Source: Sialis fuliginosa
Taxonomy: Eukaryota > Arthropoda > Insecta > Megaloptera > Sialidae
Direction of reading: 5' to 3'
Assembly: GCA_961205875.1 (NCBI GenBank)
Contig: OY540814.1
Location: 4,942,993-5,006,992, forward strand
Length of the DNA: 64,000 bases
A program made the translations under genes and the position numbers. Position 1 is the first letter of the stretch. Each line of letters opens with the position of its first letter. Below, piece by piece: positions 1 through 12,520 of this stretch. Under the pieces are notes generated by a model, which was given only the letters and a program-made list of their open reading frames with translations, did no database searches and had not been told where the DNA came from.

Positions 1-1925
1 AAAATAAACAGAATACGTACAATCGTAAATGCAATGAGTTAAAACATATGTTTTTTAAATTCAATATTTAAATGTTGATTTAATCTGTTAATATCGACTG
101 AATAAACTTATATAAATCTATACTACTGAAGAGAAATCATCCAGCTGACTTGAAGCAGAATAAGAAAATAATTGTATTCACAACAAAATGATGTCCTTCA
201 ATATTTACCATCCATTTTCATGAATCAATAATACCAACTTTAGAAATAAAGAATCATTTTCCCATGTTATTTAATTGGGAAACAATCCCCCCCCCACTTT
301 TCGTACCTCTTAAAATTGAACTACTTATACGGGAGTATTTATTTTTGGTCATAAACTAACTTATTTTGTAACGAGGGGAAGGAAAAAATATTTTTTTTGT
401 AATGATAGAAATATCCGTCGATTTTTGGTTGAATATCTTTAAAAAAATGTTTTCGGATATTTTATGTTAATGCGGTTGGTAGTCATTGGTAGTGTAGTAA
501 GTTTGTAAGCACACAAATTGTTGTGGTCTATTGTTGTCAAAGCATCATATTTTGAAACTTGTTCTCTATTTTATTATATTTTAAAATCAATTATAATGCA
601 CATATAAGGCCCATGTGAAAAAAAACACATTTGCAATAGTTGGATCGGTCTGGATTTTTATATATTTTATTATACAAAGCTAACTACCACCGACTAGTCT
701 CTTGCCGCGCTAACTTTTCGGTTCCTCTGAATTTGTTGCGAGAGATGGTGACGAATGCTCAATTTTATAAAAACAACCAACAAATAATCTTAATTTTTGT
801 TAAATTTTTTTATGTATTATTATATGTTTCTTATTTTTTCAGGTAATAGTTCGATCCTTAAAGTATATGGTAAAAAGTTAATTTCGATTGGTACGTCATT
901 TTTATTTACTAACAGTTCTATAAAAAAATCATTTACAACGAAGAAATAATATGGTCTTGATAGAGTTTAGCAGCTGCTATGGATGCAGCATCGGCACGTT
1001 ATCGATAAAAAATAAGTGTTAATAAAATTATTTATTGTTTTTATTATTATTACTTGTGTGTATTAGCTGTAATTAAGCAAACATTACACCAAATGTTGAT
1101 TAAAACATAGTTCACATACAAAATAATATTATAATTATCTGAAAATGTTTAATTTAGTTAAGTGACATAGTTTAATAAGGCCCAAAGTTACTTTTTTTTT
1201 TAGATATCTTAAAAATGAAAAAATAATTTAAGAAAATTTGGTTTTCATACATCTTTAGATTAATAGTAAACCAAAATTTACCATTAATATAGCCTTTTTA
1301 ATATAAATTATTTATTATCCGAAATATAGCATTTTTAATTAAGGTGGGCCTTATTTGCCTCCATGACCTTACATATATTTAACTGTCGAAGATCAAGCTC
1401 CGTTATAAGCATTTTAAATTTCATTTAATTGAAAAACGATATTAAAAATACTCCCCTAAATTACATGTGGGAGGTATTGTTGATAGACTTGAAAACGTTG
1501 CCAAGTTTTCGACGCTGATTGAGTGGCCATGTTACTTGTGTCACCAGAACTTGTCAAATTTAATGTTAAAAATGTTATTTAAACTCTACAGAATACTTTG
1601 TATATTAGTGTGCGAACCTTGCAGTGTAAATAAAGTATATATTTAGTACAAAATTCAGCTAAAGTATTCAAGAATGTTTATATTATATTTCTTTACAATA
1701 TGTTATATGTATAAATATGTTTACACCATAAAGGATTTTTACCACATCAACATTTTATTCTACTTACTCTGGTTACACCCCTTAAGTGTAAGTTAGCAGA
1801 AAGATAGGAAAATTTCAAATATATTTTAAAAAATCTTCTTGACTTGTTAGAAAAAAACCACATTTAAATATAAATTTACGATTTCAATAAAATTCAGTAT
1901 AAAAAAAAACTTTTCTAGTATTTCA
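1..1925. other. AT-rich non-coding stretch, no gene supported
   Basis: I see no gene, bounded transposon or RNA gene here. The sequence is AT-rich with scattered homopolymer A/T runs and stops in all frames. The longest open frame, about 640-846 on the plus strand, has no recognisable motif and is probably chance. It could be intron or intergenic DNA. Confidence 0.6.
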
Positions 1926-1945
1926 TATTCAACCCCCATTGGGGG

Positions 1946-2240
1946 GTTACTTTGCAGTAGCGTACGCAGCGAGCCGAGATGACTATAATACAGGGCCGTA
2001 ACAAGAAGCTCGGGGGCCCCGGGGCAGTAGGTGACCCAGGGCCCCCAGAATATGCAAAAGGAAAAACTGAAAACCTTTTTTTTTATCATAGCTAACAAAC
2101 TGTAGCCTACTCCATATTAGTAAAAAGGTCATTCAATTCAAAATTAGTAATAATTGAAGACCTTATTTTTTTGCTCCTAACTTACACAATTTTTTCTATT
2201 TACTTACTTACTCCAATTTTTACGCTGCGGACCCCCCCTG
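1946..2240. repeat. Degenerate GC-rich-ended repeat related to the 7.7 kb hAT-like element
   Basis: A GC-rich left part (GGGGGCCCCGGGGCAG near 2013) is followed by AAAAAGGTCATTCAATT near 2123-2140 and then a GAAGACCTTATTTTTTT stretch. The same two blocks occur in the interior of the bounded element at 7656-7978, so this is probably a diverged relative. I could not place its ends: CAGTAGCGTACGC near 1956 and ACGCTGCGGACCCCCC near 2222 are only loosely inverted. The minus-strand open frame at 1847-2098 lies across it and is not credible as a gene. Confidence 0.35.
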
Positions 2241-2722
2241 ACTAGTATATAAATAAGACTGTAGTAATATAAAAACTTCACGAGTATCAGTGAGACCTAG
2301 TCAACAATCTGTGAATGACCCTTCTTCCGATGAAAAAAAATCCATTCTATTAATGCGAGATATGTGAGGATATAACTGATTAATATATTTTTGTAATGTT
2401 GATTATTTAATTTCTATTTTAATATCTTGACTGAATAAAAAGTGCCATAAAATTAAAGTTCCTATTAAAATGTAAGTGAAATATTTAATAAATAAAAATG
2501 TCAATGTGTTTGATTAAAACCGTTGTTTTATTTTTATTGTACCCTTATATTTTACCTTGAAAATGTAAAAATTAGTATTTTTTCAATTAAAATAATTTCA
2601 AATAATTCGTCAAGAGAAAAAAAAGTAACTGCAGGCTTATTATCATTCTTTTAAGTCAATTTAATGACATGTCAAAGTAGCACCGTACTCAGAGTTACTT
2701 TGACACCATTTAAAAATATATA

Positions 2723-3280
2723 AGGTAATGGCACCAGTTATGGCCGCTATAAGAGCAGAGATTACTGTTTTTGTGTTTGATAGGCTTATTTTTTGTAATT
2801 CTCATGACCTCATGTCACTAATAAAACAAGTAACTCTTTATTTAATCAATTTTATTACCAAAGTCCGCAAATATAGTTTATTTTTTAAATTATAGCCTTT
2901 TATTCTGTTTATGTTTGTTCTCCAGTAATGGATAGAGGAAAACCATTAATTAGCACGCAGTTATGGACACTTGCTAATGATTACAAAATGATAAGTACTA
3001 CGACACAAGAGATATAAAAGAAAGAATCGCCTTTGAAACAATGTAAAGCAGTTTCGATGATAATATAATAATTAATTAATATACTAATAATTAGTTTACA
3101 TGTCCACCATTTTGACACCTATTAGCCAATTGTCATCAAATCACGCTGTAAGACAGTTAAATGTATATAGATTAATATTAAGAAATGGTAGTAATTAAAT
3201 ATCAACAAATATTCCTAATTCAGTACATTTAATTAAAAAATAACCATTACTGAGGTCATATATCTGGCTTACAGTATTTA
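2723..3280 (+). mobile_element. R3 family non-autonomous element, copy 1
   Basis: One of five copies of a family that starts AGGTAMTGGCACCAGTTATGG straight after TA. The interior contains GCCGCTATAAGAGC, then ACCAAAGTCCGCAAATATAG, then CAATGTAAAGCAGTT in the same order as the other copies. The right end is divergent: where the 21-kb copy has a clean inverted terminus, this one reads TCTGGCTTACAGTATTTA. The 45-kb copy ends the same way and shares a further TTACTTACA, so these two are a subfamily. No coding capacity is seen. Confidence 0.75.
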
Positions 3281-3520
3281 TTACTTACATTTAATTCGGA
3301 CGACATAGGTAAAGGTTTTTTAAAATTTATAAAATAGGTAGTAATTTTGTATACCACAAAAATAAAAATAAACTATAAGGGTAAGCTTCAGTCCTTACAA
3401 TTCAAACCACCTTCAAGTATAATTTTATTAAAATTCAATGAAAATGTTAATTGAAGAATTTTATGAAAGTTCTGTATACTTCAATTCATTCCCCTTTGAC
3501 TCATGATCTTGTACGCTCAT

Positions 3521-3982
3521 TAGAGCTAGGCGCGTGAGCCGATAACACGGCTCGCGCATAGTGTGATTATTTTATTATTCCTAAATGGTAAGAGATATTA
3601 AAAAAAATGTTAAAGCAAAAATTACTCCGATCATTTAAATCTATCATTTAGCATCTCTAACAAATCAATTGTTTATACAATTAAAAAAAGTTATTAAAAA
3701 ATTTCAAAATTTAAAATAAAATCTATTATAACAACCTGGTAGTGACTTTTCGGACACCTATAAAGTGTTAATTTATTTTTTGAAAATCTATTAGAACTAT
3801 TTAAGACATCAATAAAAAAATTTATAATTTTTTTTAATTGTTCAAACAATTGATTTGTTAGGAGTGCCAAATGATAGATCTAAATGAGTATAGTAATCTT
3901 TGTTTTTACATTTTTTTAATATCTCTCACCGTTTAGAAATAATAAAAGGATCGTGAGTCTCGGATCACGGCTCCCAGCTCTA
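3521..3982. mobile_element. hAT-like fold-back miniature element with 8-bp target duplication
   Basis: The left end is TAGAGCTAGGCGCGTGAGCC and the right end, read inward, is TAGAGCTGGGAGCCGTGATC. The flanks are ACGCTCAT (3513-3520) and ACGCTCAC (3983-3990), seven of eight matching, as expected for a hAT 8-bp duplication. The interior folds on itself: a block near 3580-3690 with CTAAATGGTAAGAGATATT is mirrored near 3838-3945. No transposase is present. The target site itself lies in sequence carrying more TCACG/ACGCTC words, resembling the ends at 42491 and 43495. Confidence 0.75.
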
Positions 3983-4049
3983 ACGCTCACGCCAGGTTAC
4001 GGCCGTGACACGACGTGATCCAAAAAATTCACGGCCCGCGTTCAGCTCT

Positions 4050-5400
4050 AGTTCTTGATACTTTGAAATGCAGGTTATTAAAAATTAAAATTATTCAAAT
4101 ATTTTGCCAAAACTAATGTTAAAATATAAAAACTTAGCAAAGTGTCAAAGAGAGTATAAAACCAATTAGCTATGAATAACTCTGCAGTGTTGACCCGTAG
4201 TTGAACTTCGCCATTCGTTAGGACCGTTCGACAGCACCCCTTCTCTGGAATTCGATCCTAAACATCCCGCGCGCTATTTTTTCACATTCACATTTTATAT
4301 TTTATCTTCGTTAAAGAATAAATGTCCCGAAACGTGAGAATCATTTCCGCCTTTCCTAAATTATGACGAGTTTAAATTCATAAATTAGTTGCAATAAGCT
4401 TCGGTGCAATTACTGACGTGAATAGGAGGTGTTGAGAATACGAACTGCCTGTATCGTTTGTATAATATTATTTAATTTATTGATACTGTTAATGTGTGCT
4501 TGCTTAAGATTTATTGGGTTGTTAAAAATACTTGAAATTTAATAATATCAAGTGTCGTTAACTGAAATTGGGACTCTATTGCGAGTATTTATATTGTACA
4601 TTTGTACGTTTTATTAATTAAATTCTAGTAAAAAAATATATATTTACTTATAATTTTTTTTATCTCATAATCAGTATCTTATATAAAATTGGTAGTTCAA
4701 AATATATATATAAAAAAATCGGTCAAGACATATAAAGTTGTATGTCATTAGGATTCTGTAATTACCTATTAAGTATGTGTACTGTTTGGAGTGCCTAACA
4801 GGCCCCATTTTTGAGTTTGAAATAAAATATGGTCACATTTTACTGGTTGAAATCTACATTTAACACCCCACATGCATAGATATGAAAATAAAAAAGTTAA
4901 GATCTATGAAACCCTAATAAGGAAACCCCCCAAAAATATAAAAAATTTAAAAGCAAAAAAATGTCCTCATAACTAAAATTTTAAAATTTGTAATTTTTTT
5001 TATCTGTTTTCAAATTTTAAAATGATATTGTATAATAATTATAAAATAATAATATTGTATAAGCCTTGTTACAATTTTTTTTAGATTTTGAGAGACAGTA
5101 ATTGATTTAAACGAAACTTGACATGTTAGTTGGACTCTGGCAAGTAGATGGTCCCATATAAATATCATCAAAATCGGGTAAAGGTGGGAGGAGGGAAGGT
5201 GTCCCAAAAATTTATACTTATAAGGATAAATAATTGATTAAAAAAAATTTTATAAAACATTTTCTCTTTAAAGTCATTTTGTAGTTAACTTTTTAAGATC
5301 TCAATCAAAAAATGGGCAATAAAACATTTTATTTAAATTTATAAGAAGCTTTATTGAAGACGTTACATCAAAAATGTTTACAAGTATACTTTGAAAAACA
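4050..5400. other. AT-rich non-coding stretch
   Basis: No supported gene or bounded element. It includes a slightly GC-richer piece around 4190-4430 that reads as unique sequence, and otherwise long A/T runs. The minus-strand frame at 5010-5207 has no recognisable domain and is treated as chance. Confidence 0.55.
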
Positions 5401-5539
5401 AACACTAATAAATCTCGATTCGTAATATTACGGCCGTCAGAAAACAAAAAAATATAGTGTAATTAATTCACAAAAGTCTACTTTTGGATGTTTTATGCAA
5501 AAAGTCATAGAATCATCGAAAAAACCACGCCCGTATAAT

Positions 5540-5613
5540 ATTATAGATGTGGATTTTTTTTCACTATAGTTGCTTAACGTAATATTACGTATACCTGGAC
5601 GTTAAGGGGTTAA
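5540..5613 (-). repeat. Possible piggyBac-like transposon end (single)
   Basis: Read on the minus strand from 5613, the sequence is TTAA followed by CCCCTTAACGTCCAGG and ACGTAATATTACGTTAAGC. A TTAA target site next to a run of C is the pattern of piggyBac-type termini, but I found no matching opposite end. It may be an orphan end or a coincidence in an AT-rich region. Confidence 0.25.
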
Positions 5614-5691
5614 ATATTTCCTTAAATTCCCCTTTATTACGAGAAGGTACTGTATCAACACTTTGCAAACGTTTTTGTGCAATATTCTAAT

Positions 5692-6299
5692 ATTAGTAGA
5701 GGGAACTTAGCATTTTGAAGTAATGCATTCGGGAAGTTGGATTTTTTTGGATTTTCTCTTTACATGTTCAAAGATGAGTTAAAAATCAAAAATTTGAAAA
5801 AATCGGCCATGTGAGTCCCGAGAAAATTGCATAATTATGCATTTTTGATACATTTCAAGTGTATCGCTACATTTTTTTGAAATATCTTCGGTTCTATAGG
5901 TTGTAGAAAAATAAAAAAAAATATTATAATACTTATAAGTTTAAACTATAGAACGCATCCTAACCACAAAAATAAAAAAAAATGTCGAAAAACTTTTTTT
6001 ATCACTAATAATGCAATAATTAACGTAAAAATGAAGGGATTTTTCCGAAAATAAGAGAAAATATGTATTTTTATGTTAAAAATACATGATAAAATTTTCA
6101 AAAATAAAATTTGAGAACCGGAGATATTTAATTTATATTAAAGCAATTTATATTATATTATGCAATTTTCTCGGGACGCACATGACCGATTTTTCCAAAT
6201 TTTTAATTTTCAACTCATCTTCGAACATATAAAGAGAAAATCCAACTTCCCGAATGCATCACTATTCATCACTTTTTATGTCTCTCTTCCCTCTACTAT
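5692..6299. repeat. Fold-back (long inverted repeat), about 608 bp
   Basis: Left arm landmarks TAGTAGAGGGA (5693), GCATTCGGGAAGTTGGA (5725) and AATCGGCCATGTGAGTCCC (from about 5802) are mirrored in order on the right as TCCCTCTACTA (6288), TCCAACTTCCCGAATGC (6241) and the GGGACGCACATGACCGATTT block (about 6173-6192). The two arms nearly meet, with a short centre around 5990-6010. No direct flanking repeat is obvious. The plus-strand frame at 6160-6345 is simply the right arm. Confidence 0.8.
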
Positions 6300-6309
6300 A
6301 TGCATAATT

Positions 6310-7483
6310 AAAAATATGATCATTTTATCTACTTTATCTAAATAACCAACTACAAAATGCAATAGAAACAAGTTCGCAGCTACTTTATTAAAACAAGGAG
6401 GTTAATTAATGAAAATGACTTTTTTTGCAGCAAATGCATGACATTTACATGACCGTATAATTGTATAAAATTAGTTATAATTGCAAATTTCATTTCGTAT
6501 AAGCATTTACACACGTCATTATGCTCATTTTTTTTTATTATGATGGATGTGAATGTAATTGTATAATTAATGTAAATTAAACAATGAGATAAACATCATA
6601 TAGGTTGTTTGAAGGACTATACCGTATATTCTGTATTTGTGTTCATGAAATGTTATGTTAGCTAATGTGTTGTTAAAACCAATTGCTCTGAAATACCGAG
6701 TCTCATTCGTAGGTCACGTCATTTGTTACGTCGGGTACTGACAACGATTAACACTCGTGATGAAATTTAAAATATTATTTCCTATTGTTAAAACATTTTT
6801 TTCATAACCGATTATGGCAAAATCAGAAGAATGTTTGTGGTTTTGGCAGTCTATATGTATGTATGTAAGTTCATCTGTTGAGGTACCAATCTTCTTGATT
6901 AGAAATGCGCATTTTTTTGATAATTCAAAATAGCTGTCGCGAGGCTGGGGGTTCCATGAGTCAAAATAAAAATTCGAAAAAAATGTATAAAGCACTCATA
7001 CTAGTTGACTAATGTTATTAACTAAAAAATATAAAGATACATTTAGTTATATTTAAAATTAATGCATTCCAAAATTTCAAAAAGCTACTAGTGTGAACAA
7101 AATAGCTAGGTATGCGTGAGTTTTAACATTTATAGCTAATCCCAATAGCATAAATACTTGCGCAGTAACCAATTCTCAAATATTATTTTAAGTATATATT
7201 TTTCTAAGGGTGGGAAGGGGTTCCCCGAAAAAACCTTATTGTTCTAATCTTGAAGTTTGAACACCACAAACAAACAACAAACTATTTTTGATTTGTTTAA
7301 TTTAAGGCATATCTGCATTTTTAGTCCTTATTGTTCTTTTGTTTGATTCAGAACACTGTAAAATTATTGAGATATAAAAACGAGACAAATAAAAAAGGAG
7401 GTTTTCACGAAGTTGGTGGGTCGCCTGCGGGTCCACGAATGTCACCGGTCATACCTGTCCCGGTGTGAAGGAATGCGTGCTGT
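6310..7483. other. AT-rich stretch, no gene supported
   Basis: There is no coding signal or bounded repeat. A minus-strand open frame (6726-6995) lacks any family motif. A short piece around 7390-7480 is GC-richer and leads into the CA microsatellite. Confidence 0.5.
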
Positions 7484-7498
7484 CACACACACACTCAC

Positions 7499-7547
<49 letters not shown>
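7484..7547. repeat. CA dinucleotide microsatellite
   Basis: About 30 CA units interrupted by single T and G changes near 7493 and 7503, followed by a short GCGC run. This is ordinary simple sequence that is likely polymorphic in length. Confidence 0.95.
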
Positions 7548-7549
<2 letters not shown>

Positions 7550-7655
7550 CGCGCGCGGAAGATAACATCGACAACACTAAATATTACCGTGTTTTAAATC
7601 TTTACAGTTTATGATGTTTTCACACCACCAATAAACAGAAGACCAGAAAATCCGG

Positions 7656-7978
7656 CAGTGGCGTAGATAGGGGGGTGATTAAGATGATCAATCACCCCCC
7701 ATAAGAAAATTCAAAGATTTTTTTTTTAATTTCCTAAGTATATGAACAAAATAGTAGAAGTAAATAGGAAGAATTTGTTAAATTGAGAGTAAAAAAAAAG
7801 GTCTTCAGTTATTTGAATGACCTTTTTTCTAGTAGTAAGAATCAATGATCAAAAAAAAGGTCATTCAATTTTAAATTACATTAATATTTTTTTTGCATAT
7901 TTTAGAGGCCCCTCAACCGCCACTTCCCCGGGGCCTGATCATATCACCCCCCATCGCAAAAAGCTATCTACGCCACTG
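7656..7978. mobile_element. hAT-like miniature element, CAGTGGCGTAGATAG termini
   Basis: The left terminus is CAGTGGCGTAGATAG and the right terminus is CTATCTACGCCACTG, a perfect 15-bp inverted pair. Flanks are AAATCCGG (7648-7655) and AAATCCGA (7979-7986), seven of eight matching, fitting a hAT 8-bp duplication. A short stem (GGGGGGTGATT with AATCACCCCCC) sits just inside the left end. The interior shares AAAAAGGTCATTCAAT with a degenerate repeat near 2.1 kb. No open frame is present. Confidence 0.85.
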
Positions 7979-7999
7979 AAATCCGATGAATAAGTTTTT

Positions 8000-9310
8000 A
8001 GTCTGTGGTAAAAAACGGGGGAGGGGGGTGGAGGGGAATTTTGTATTACTGTTCTATCTGTGGTTTGGATTTTGTTAGTATTTTGCGAATTGTATATGTA
8101 ATAATTTTTTAACTTTCTGTTTTTTGGAAATGTTTTTTTAAAGATTTAATAGGTAGGTATATTGATTTTAATTTTTTGATTATATTAAAATTTATAGGTA
8201 TTGCACTCGTAAACAAATTAAAGGATTTTTTTTTATAAAGAAATGGGCAAAATTCAAATCAAGAATGCAGAAGGATTATTCAAAAAGCATCATGACGCTT
8301 GTAATTTAATTTGAATTTTAATGATTTTGAAAAGTTTTTTTTTCATTCGATTTTTCGAAAAGTGGAAAACAATAAATCAAAGTCGGAAAAATAACCTTTT
8401 TATTACATTGTCAAGCTCTCTCTCTCTCTACGGAAAAAACACAGTACGATCAAATGTTGTATTTTAAAGCTTGTAATTTCAAAACTTAAATTTTGTGAGA
8501 ACTTTATTTACTTATTTCATTTTTACGAAAAATGAATTAATGCAATTTTGTAAGTATATGAAGTCAATAAAATTGTCAATACTCTAATATTGAGTTTTTT
8601 GCCATTTGAAAGGATCTCTAACATAAGGGAGAGCGTTGCAATATGATACGGAAGATATTTTTAGTCATTGTTATATGTATGTGTCTACTAAATATAAGGT
8701 TTTTTAAGATAACGATGGTGGTATTTTTAACATAAACATTTACACATTTTATTCAATTATGTTTATTTATATTGTATCTTTATATACATATGTTTACATT
8801 GATATCTATTGATAAAGAATTTAATTATGTTATATAAACGTAATTGTATTATTTATTATGCTATTATTATGACTCATAAACAGGGACGTAGAAGTAGAGA
8901 TAGTAAGACCGAAAACATTATCTAATTATATATAATATGAGTAGGATAAAAAAAAATCCAATTGTTTGCAACATAGTACCCTAAAATTATAATACAGATT
9001 GTATTATTTTTTTAATAACGAAGAAAAAACATATATTATTATTATTATTTTAATGAGTAGTAAAGTCGTATGCGGCTACCTGAAACTAAAGAATTTACAG
9101 GGGCTAGAGTGAAAATAGTTCATGTGACACCTAAATTAATAGTAAGGTACAATTTCGAACCTTTTTTATGGCAAATATTACTTCAACACTATATTCAAAC
9201 GAATTAAGGCAATCTATTTTAATTTTATAAGCTCAATATAGCAACAACCAGCATAATCTTCAGAAATCAATATTTTGTGCTTTAATTATAAAAGCCGGTT
9301 TAGTTAAAAA
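8000..9310. other. AT-rich non-coding stretch
   Basis: I see no gene or bounded element. Homopolymer and TA-rich runs dominate, and an (CT)n tract of about six units lies near 8417. Confidence 0.5.
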
Positions 9311-9313
9311 TGG

Positions 9314-9372
9314 CGACTGTGTCATAACTCTTACTGAAGTATCTCTAATGGCAGTATATTGCCATTTTTTTA
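9314..9372 (+). repeat. R8 short repeat motif, copy 1
   Basis: TGTCATAACTCTTACTGAAG followed by TATCTCTAATGGC. Near-identical blocks occur at 30553 and 55975, so this is a dispersed repeat fragment of unknown superfamily. The minus-strand frame 9260-9478 crosses it and is not supported. Confidence 0.5.
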
Positions 9373-9769
9373 TCCACTCGATACATACATACATACATAT
9401 TAACATAGTAATATTATACAATTTTAATAAAAACTGATATTGTGCATTATCAATCTGAATATGGCACATATAATTCAAATTGATATAAAGCTAGGCAACG
9501 CTAATACAGGACATCTGTTAGGGGAGTTGTCGAAACCACTCGACGACAGTCAAATAACCTAATCAAACACATTAACGAATGTGTTTTGAGATAAATCACA
9601 CTGATAAAACTCTACCAAATTCAATGCGTGTGCAGTCAATTATATACGAGCACACCCCCTCCCAAGGGAATATGCGATAAGTGTTCGCCTCTGAACGTGA
9701 ATATTAACACGTATATCGGCAGGCAAGTGACAATACTCATGCTTATATACATGACTAACATGACTATTA

Positions 9770-9783
9770 CCCCCCCCCCCCCC
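9770..9783 (+). repeat. Poly-C tract (14 C)
   Basis: An uninterrupted run of C in AT-rich surroundings, one of at least eight C/G homopolymers of ten or more bases in the window. Confidence 0.95.
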
Positions 9784-10314
9784 ACCAAACTAAACGAATA
9801 TTATCAGTGCGTTCACGATGAAAGGAACAAATTCGTTTAAAATTCAGGTAATTATTTTGTGGAAAAACGCTCGGACCCGTCGATTAGTATTTTTAGTTAC
9901 GGATTTTTTGACATAAGAAAATTGTATATAGGGTGTTTCAGGAAAAACATATGCAGTCATCATTGATTTTTTTAAATGGAGCACCCTATATATTATACTA
10001 TTTTTGAATTGTGCGATAAATTCTGAACACTTTTTGTACAGCATATCATATCTCTAAAATCAGCCGTTTACGGAATAATGACGTTTGAAAATTGATATTT
10101 TGAAATACACATAAGTCAAATAAAATGTTTAAATTGAACAAAAACACTTTGAACATTTTTTTAAAAGTATATACATATAACGTATAGATAATTTTATAAT
10201 TATACAAAACAACAAATTTAATAAAAATAAGTCATCCACGTCAACTTAGCCATCGATGTAATCGATTTCGCTATTTTTGTATTAAAAACATAATTCTATA
10301 TTTTTATAAAATAT

Positions 10315-10545
10315 CCATTCTGACTATTTTCTCCAGGTTATATTTTTGTTTTTCTGTCTGACGGTCTGTGACGCTTTAACTGAAAACCGACGAATCATAG
10401 AAGGAAGTATTTCATATTTAGAATTAATTTTCCTCTGGGAAAAAACATCCTATTTTTGAAAACGATCTTACAACCGGAAACGGATGTTTACTCTTGTCAA
10501 TTTTGAATTTTCAAATTATTTTTAAAACAATGCGAATTAGAATAA
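10315..10545 (+). repeat. R1 family dispersed repeat, diverged copy
   Basis: CCATTCTGACTATTTTC (10317), a GTCTG-rich run, then GGGAAAAAACATCCTATTTT and GAAAACGATCTTACAACCGG match, in order, the copies at 16557-16875 (inverted), 16950-17390 and 47335-47765. No coding capacity is seen and the superfamily is unassigned. Confidence 0.65.
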
Positions 10546-10580
10546 AATTTTTTTAACTTTGTACAAAATATTATTTTTAT

Positions 10581-11189
10581 TATACAGGGTGGGGCAATAG
10601 TGCGTGGAAGTTCGATAGCTCGTAGACCATAACAGATAAAAAAATCTAATGCAGATGTAAACTGTGGGTAAATGCACGAACATAGAAATTATTTTCAAAT
10701 ATACAGGGTGCTACAAAAAAGTGTGACATGCTTAAGGTATTTTTTTTAAATGGAATGCCCTGAATATTTTTGCATATTTAACACTTATCTTGGAATGTTT
10801 ATTCATATCTAAAATATTAGCCCCATCTGATGTCCGGTTTAGACGTAATAATATTTTTTTCAAAAAAAATGTCTTTTACATTACTCCACATAAAAATTCA
10901 CCACTTCCGCGGCCGCAGCTTTGAAGACGAAATTAAATATGGACCTTATTGTAGGAGGTCGGTGGGTGCTTTTGTTCAAATATCTTAGAGCCACCATGTA
11001 CAGGGTGTTCAAAATTAATTTTCAAATTTTGAGAACTTCAAAGTTATTTTTCTCAACTATTTCAAATGGAACACCCTATATATTTTTTTGTAGCACTCTG
11101 TATATTTGAAAATAATTTCTATGTATGTGCATTTCTGTTATGGTCTACGAGCTATCGAAGTTCTACGCACTATTGTCCCAGCCTGTATA
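10581..11189. mobile_element. Fold-back element with TATACAGG core termini
   Basis: The left end TATACAGGGTGGGGCAATAG is followed by a 50-bp arm containing GATAGCTCGTAGACCATAAC. The right end mirrors it as GTTATGGTCTACGAGCTATC, then ACTATTGTCCCAGCCTGTAT. A second inner inverted pair lies at 10684-10720 and 11083-11121 (AATATACAGGGTGCTAC and GTAGCACTCTGTATATT), so one TATACAGG-ended repeat is nested in or duplicated within another. Plus-strand frames at 10921-11109 and 11125-11376 are read-through of this element. Confidence 0.8.
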
Positions 11190-11322
11190 TCGGCGCGGCG
11201 AGTTAGGAAGCTTTTTTTTTGGTTGTCGTCAAAAAAATGTTTTGTTTCTTAGCAAGAGACAATGGCGAAAATTTACTGAAGTGAAGAGGAAAAAAGATCA
11301 ATTAGTAAAAAAAATTCTTTTG

Positions 11323-11344
11323 CCCCCCCCCCCCCCCCCCCCCC
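11323..11344 (+). repeat. Poly-C tract (22 C)
   Basis: The longest C homopolymer in the window. It sits just outside the fold-back element that ends at 11189. Confidence 0.95.
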
Positions 11345-11938
11345 TTACCACAAAAAAACTAGAGGAACCGCGATAAGATTATTTGTATTATTAAATCGAA
11401 GAAATAAAAGCGTCAACTCAAATAATATCAAAAAATAACTTCATTAAAATAAATTATCTAAAATTCAATAAAATATAACGCTCTGACAAACCGAGTACAC
11501 CCTAACTAACAAACAACATCCCTTCATTAAGTCCCCCTGGACGAGGTGCATCAACTGAATATGTGCAATGCGTAATTGACTCATTTACAATGGTGTCTAT
11601 GCCAAATTAAATTAATAAAGATGTGAGTCGCTCCCTTCCGACGTCCGATCCGTTTTACAACCATAACGTTTTATGAGAGAATGCGCTATCTCTCATGAGT
11701 TTTGTTCACGTATCCAGTTTCATAAGTTCTGTTTTCTATGTAGGTTATTGTTGCTGAATGTTGATAGTAATTTCTGAACGTGTTGTGAATAACACAGTGA
11801 ATAACTGTACATAACAAAAGTTATGAAAATTGGATATGTTGTTTTGATAAATTAATATTATATATATTTTTTTTAGTGATCTGTAAAATCAGGATAAATG
11901 AATTCTTATAGAATAAACACTGTGTCTGTTTGTCACAG
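11345..11938. other. No gene seen
   Basis: AT-rich and apparently single copy, with a slightly less AT-rich portion near 11500-11700. There is no supported coding region or repeat boundary. Confidence 0.45.
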
Positions 11939-12500
11939 CTACACAGGTAAAAAATTGATTTGAGCCAAGAAATCATCGTTTTATATATAACGAAAACAAT
12001 ATTTTCTTAATATAAGTAATATACTCTTAATCCAAACGCAATATTGTTTTGTCCAACAATAATATAGTTGGAGTAAGAGTATATTACTTATATTAATGCC
12101 CGGTATTATAAAGGACCTAACAAAATTTGTTAGCTAGCAATTACATTCATATGGGGTATTAATACTGTACTAGTATCTATGGATTAGTTATGGAATTTAG
12201 AGCAGTGACACTTCAATTAATTGTAACACAGTTGGCATCTTTGACCGTACAAAATAATTTTCATAACATCACCACTGTTTTAATGCCGTTTGTATTTACC
12301 TTCAACGCGTGCGCGAAACTTGTCAAAGTCATCAACAAACTCCAAAAGAACTGTCATATATGTTTGATACCTCAGTTGAAAGTGTTTGTTAGCTAACAAA
12401 TTTGTTAGGTCCTTTATGATACCGGACATAAGAAAATATAGTTTTCGTTATATATAAAACAATGAATTCTTAGCCCAAGTTATCGTTTCTACCAGTGTAG
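11939..12500. mobile_element. Nested fold-back miniature elements
   Basis: The outer ends are CTACACAGGTA (11939) and TACCAGTGTAG (ending 12500). The outer arms carry TTTTATATATAACGAAAAC on the left and GTTTTCGTTATATATAAAA on the right. Next inside, on the left only, is a hairpin, ATAAGTAATATACTCTTA with its complement near 12073-12091. Further inside is a second inverted pair, CCCGGTATTATAAAGGACC (12099) with GGTCCTTTATGATACCGG (12408), plus TTTGTTAGCTAGCAA and GTTTGTTAGCTAACAAA. The plus-strand frame 12190-12396 is only the loop. Confidence 0.75.
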
Positions 12501-12520
12501 GGATTGGAAAACCAGTACAC

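Noticed and set aside
9260..9478. 72-codon minus-strand frame
   Set aside because: It crosses the R8 repeat and has no recognisable domain or start context.
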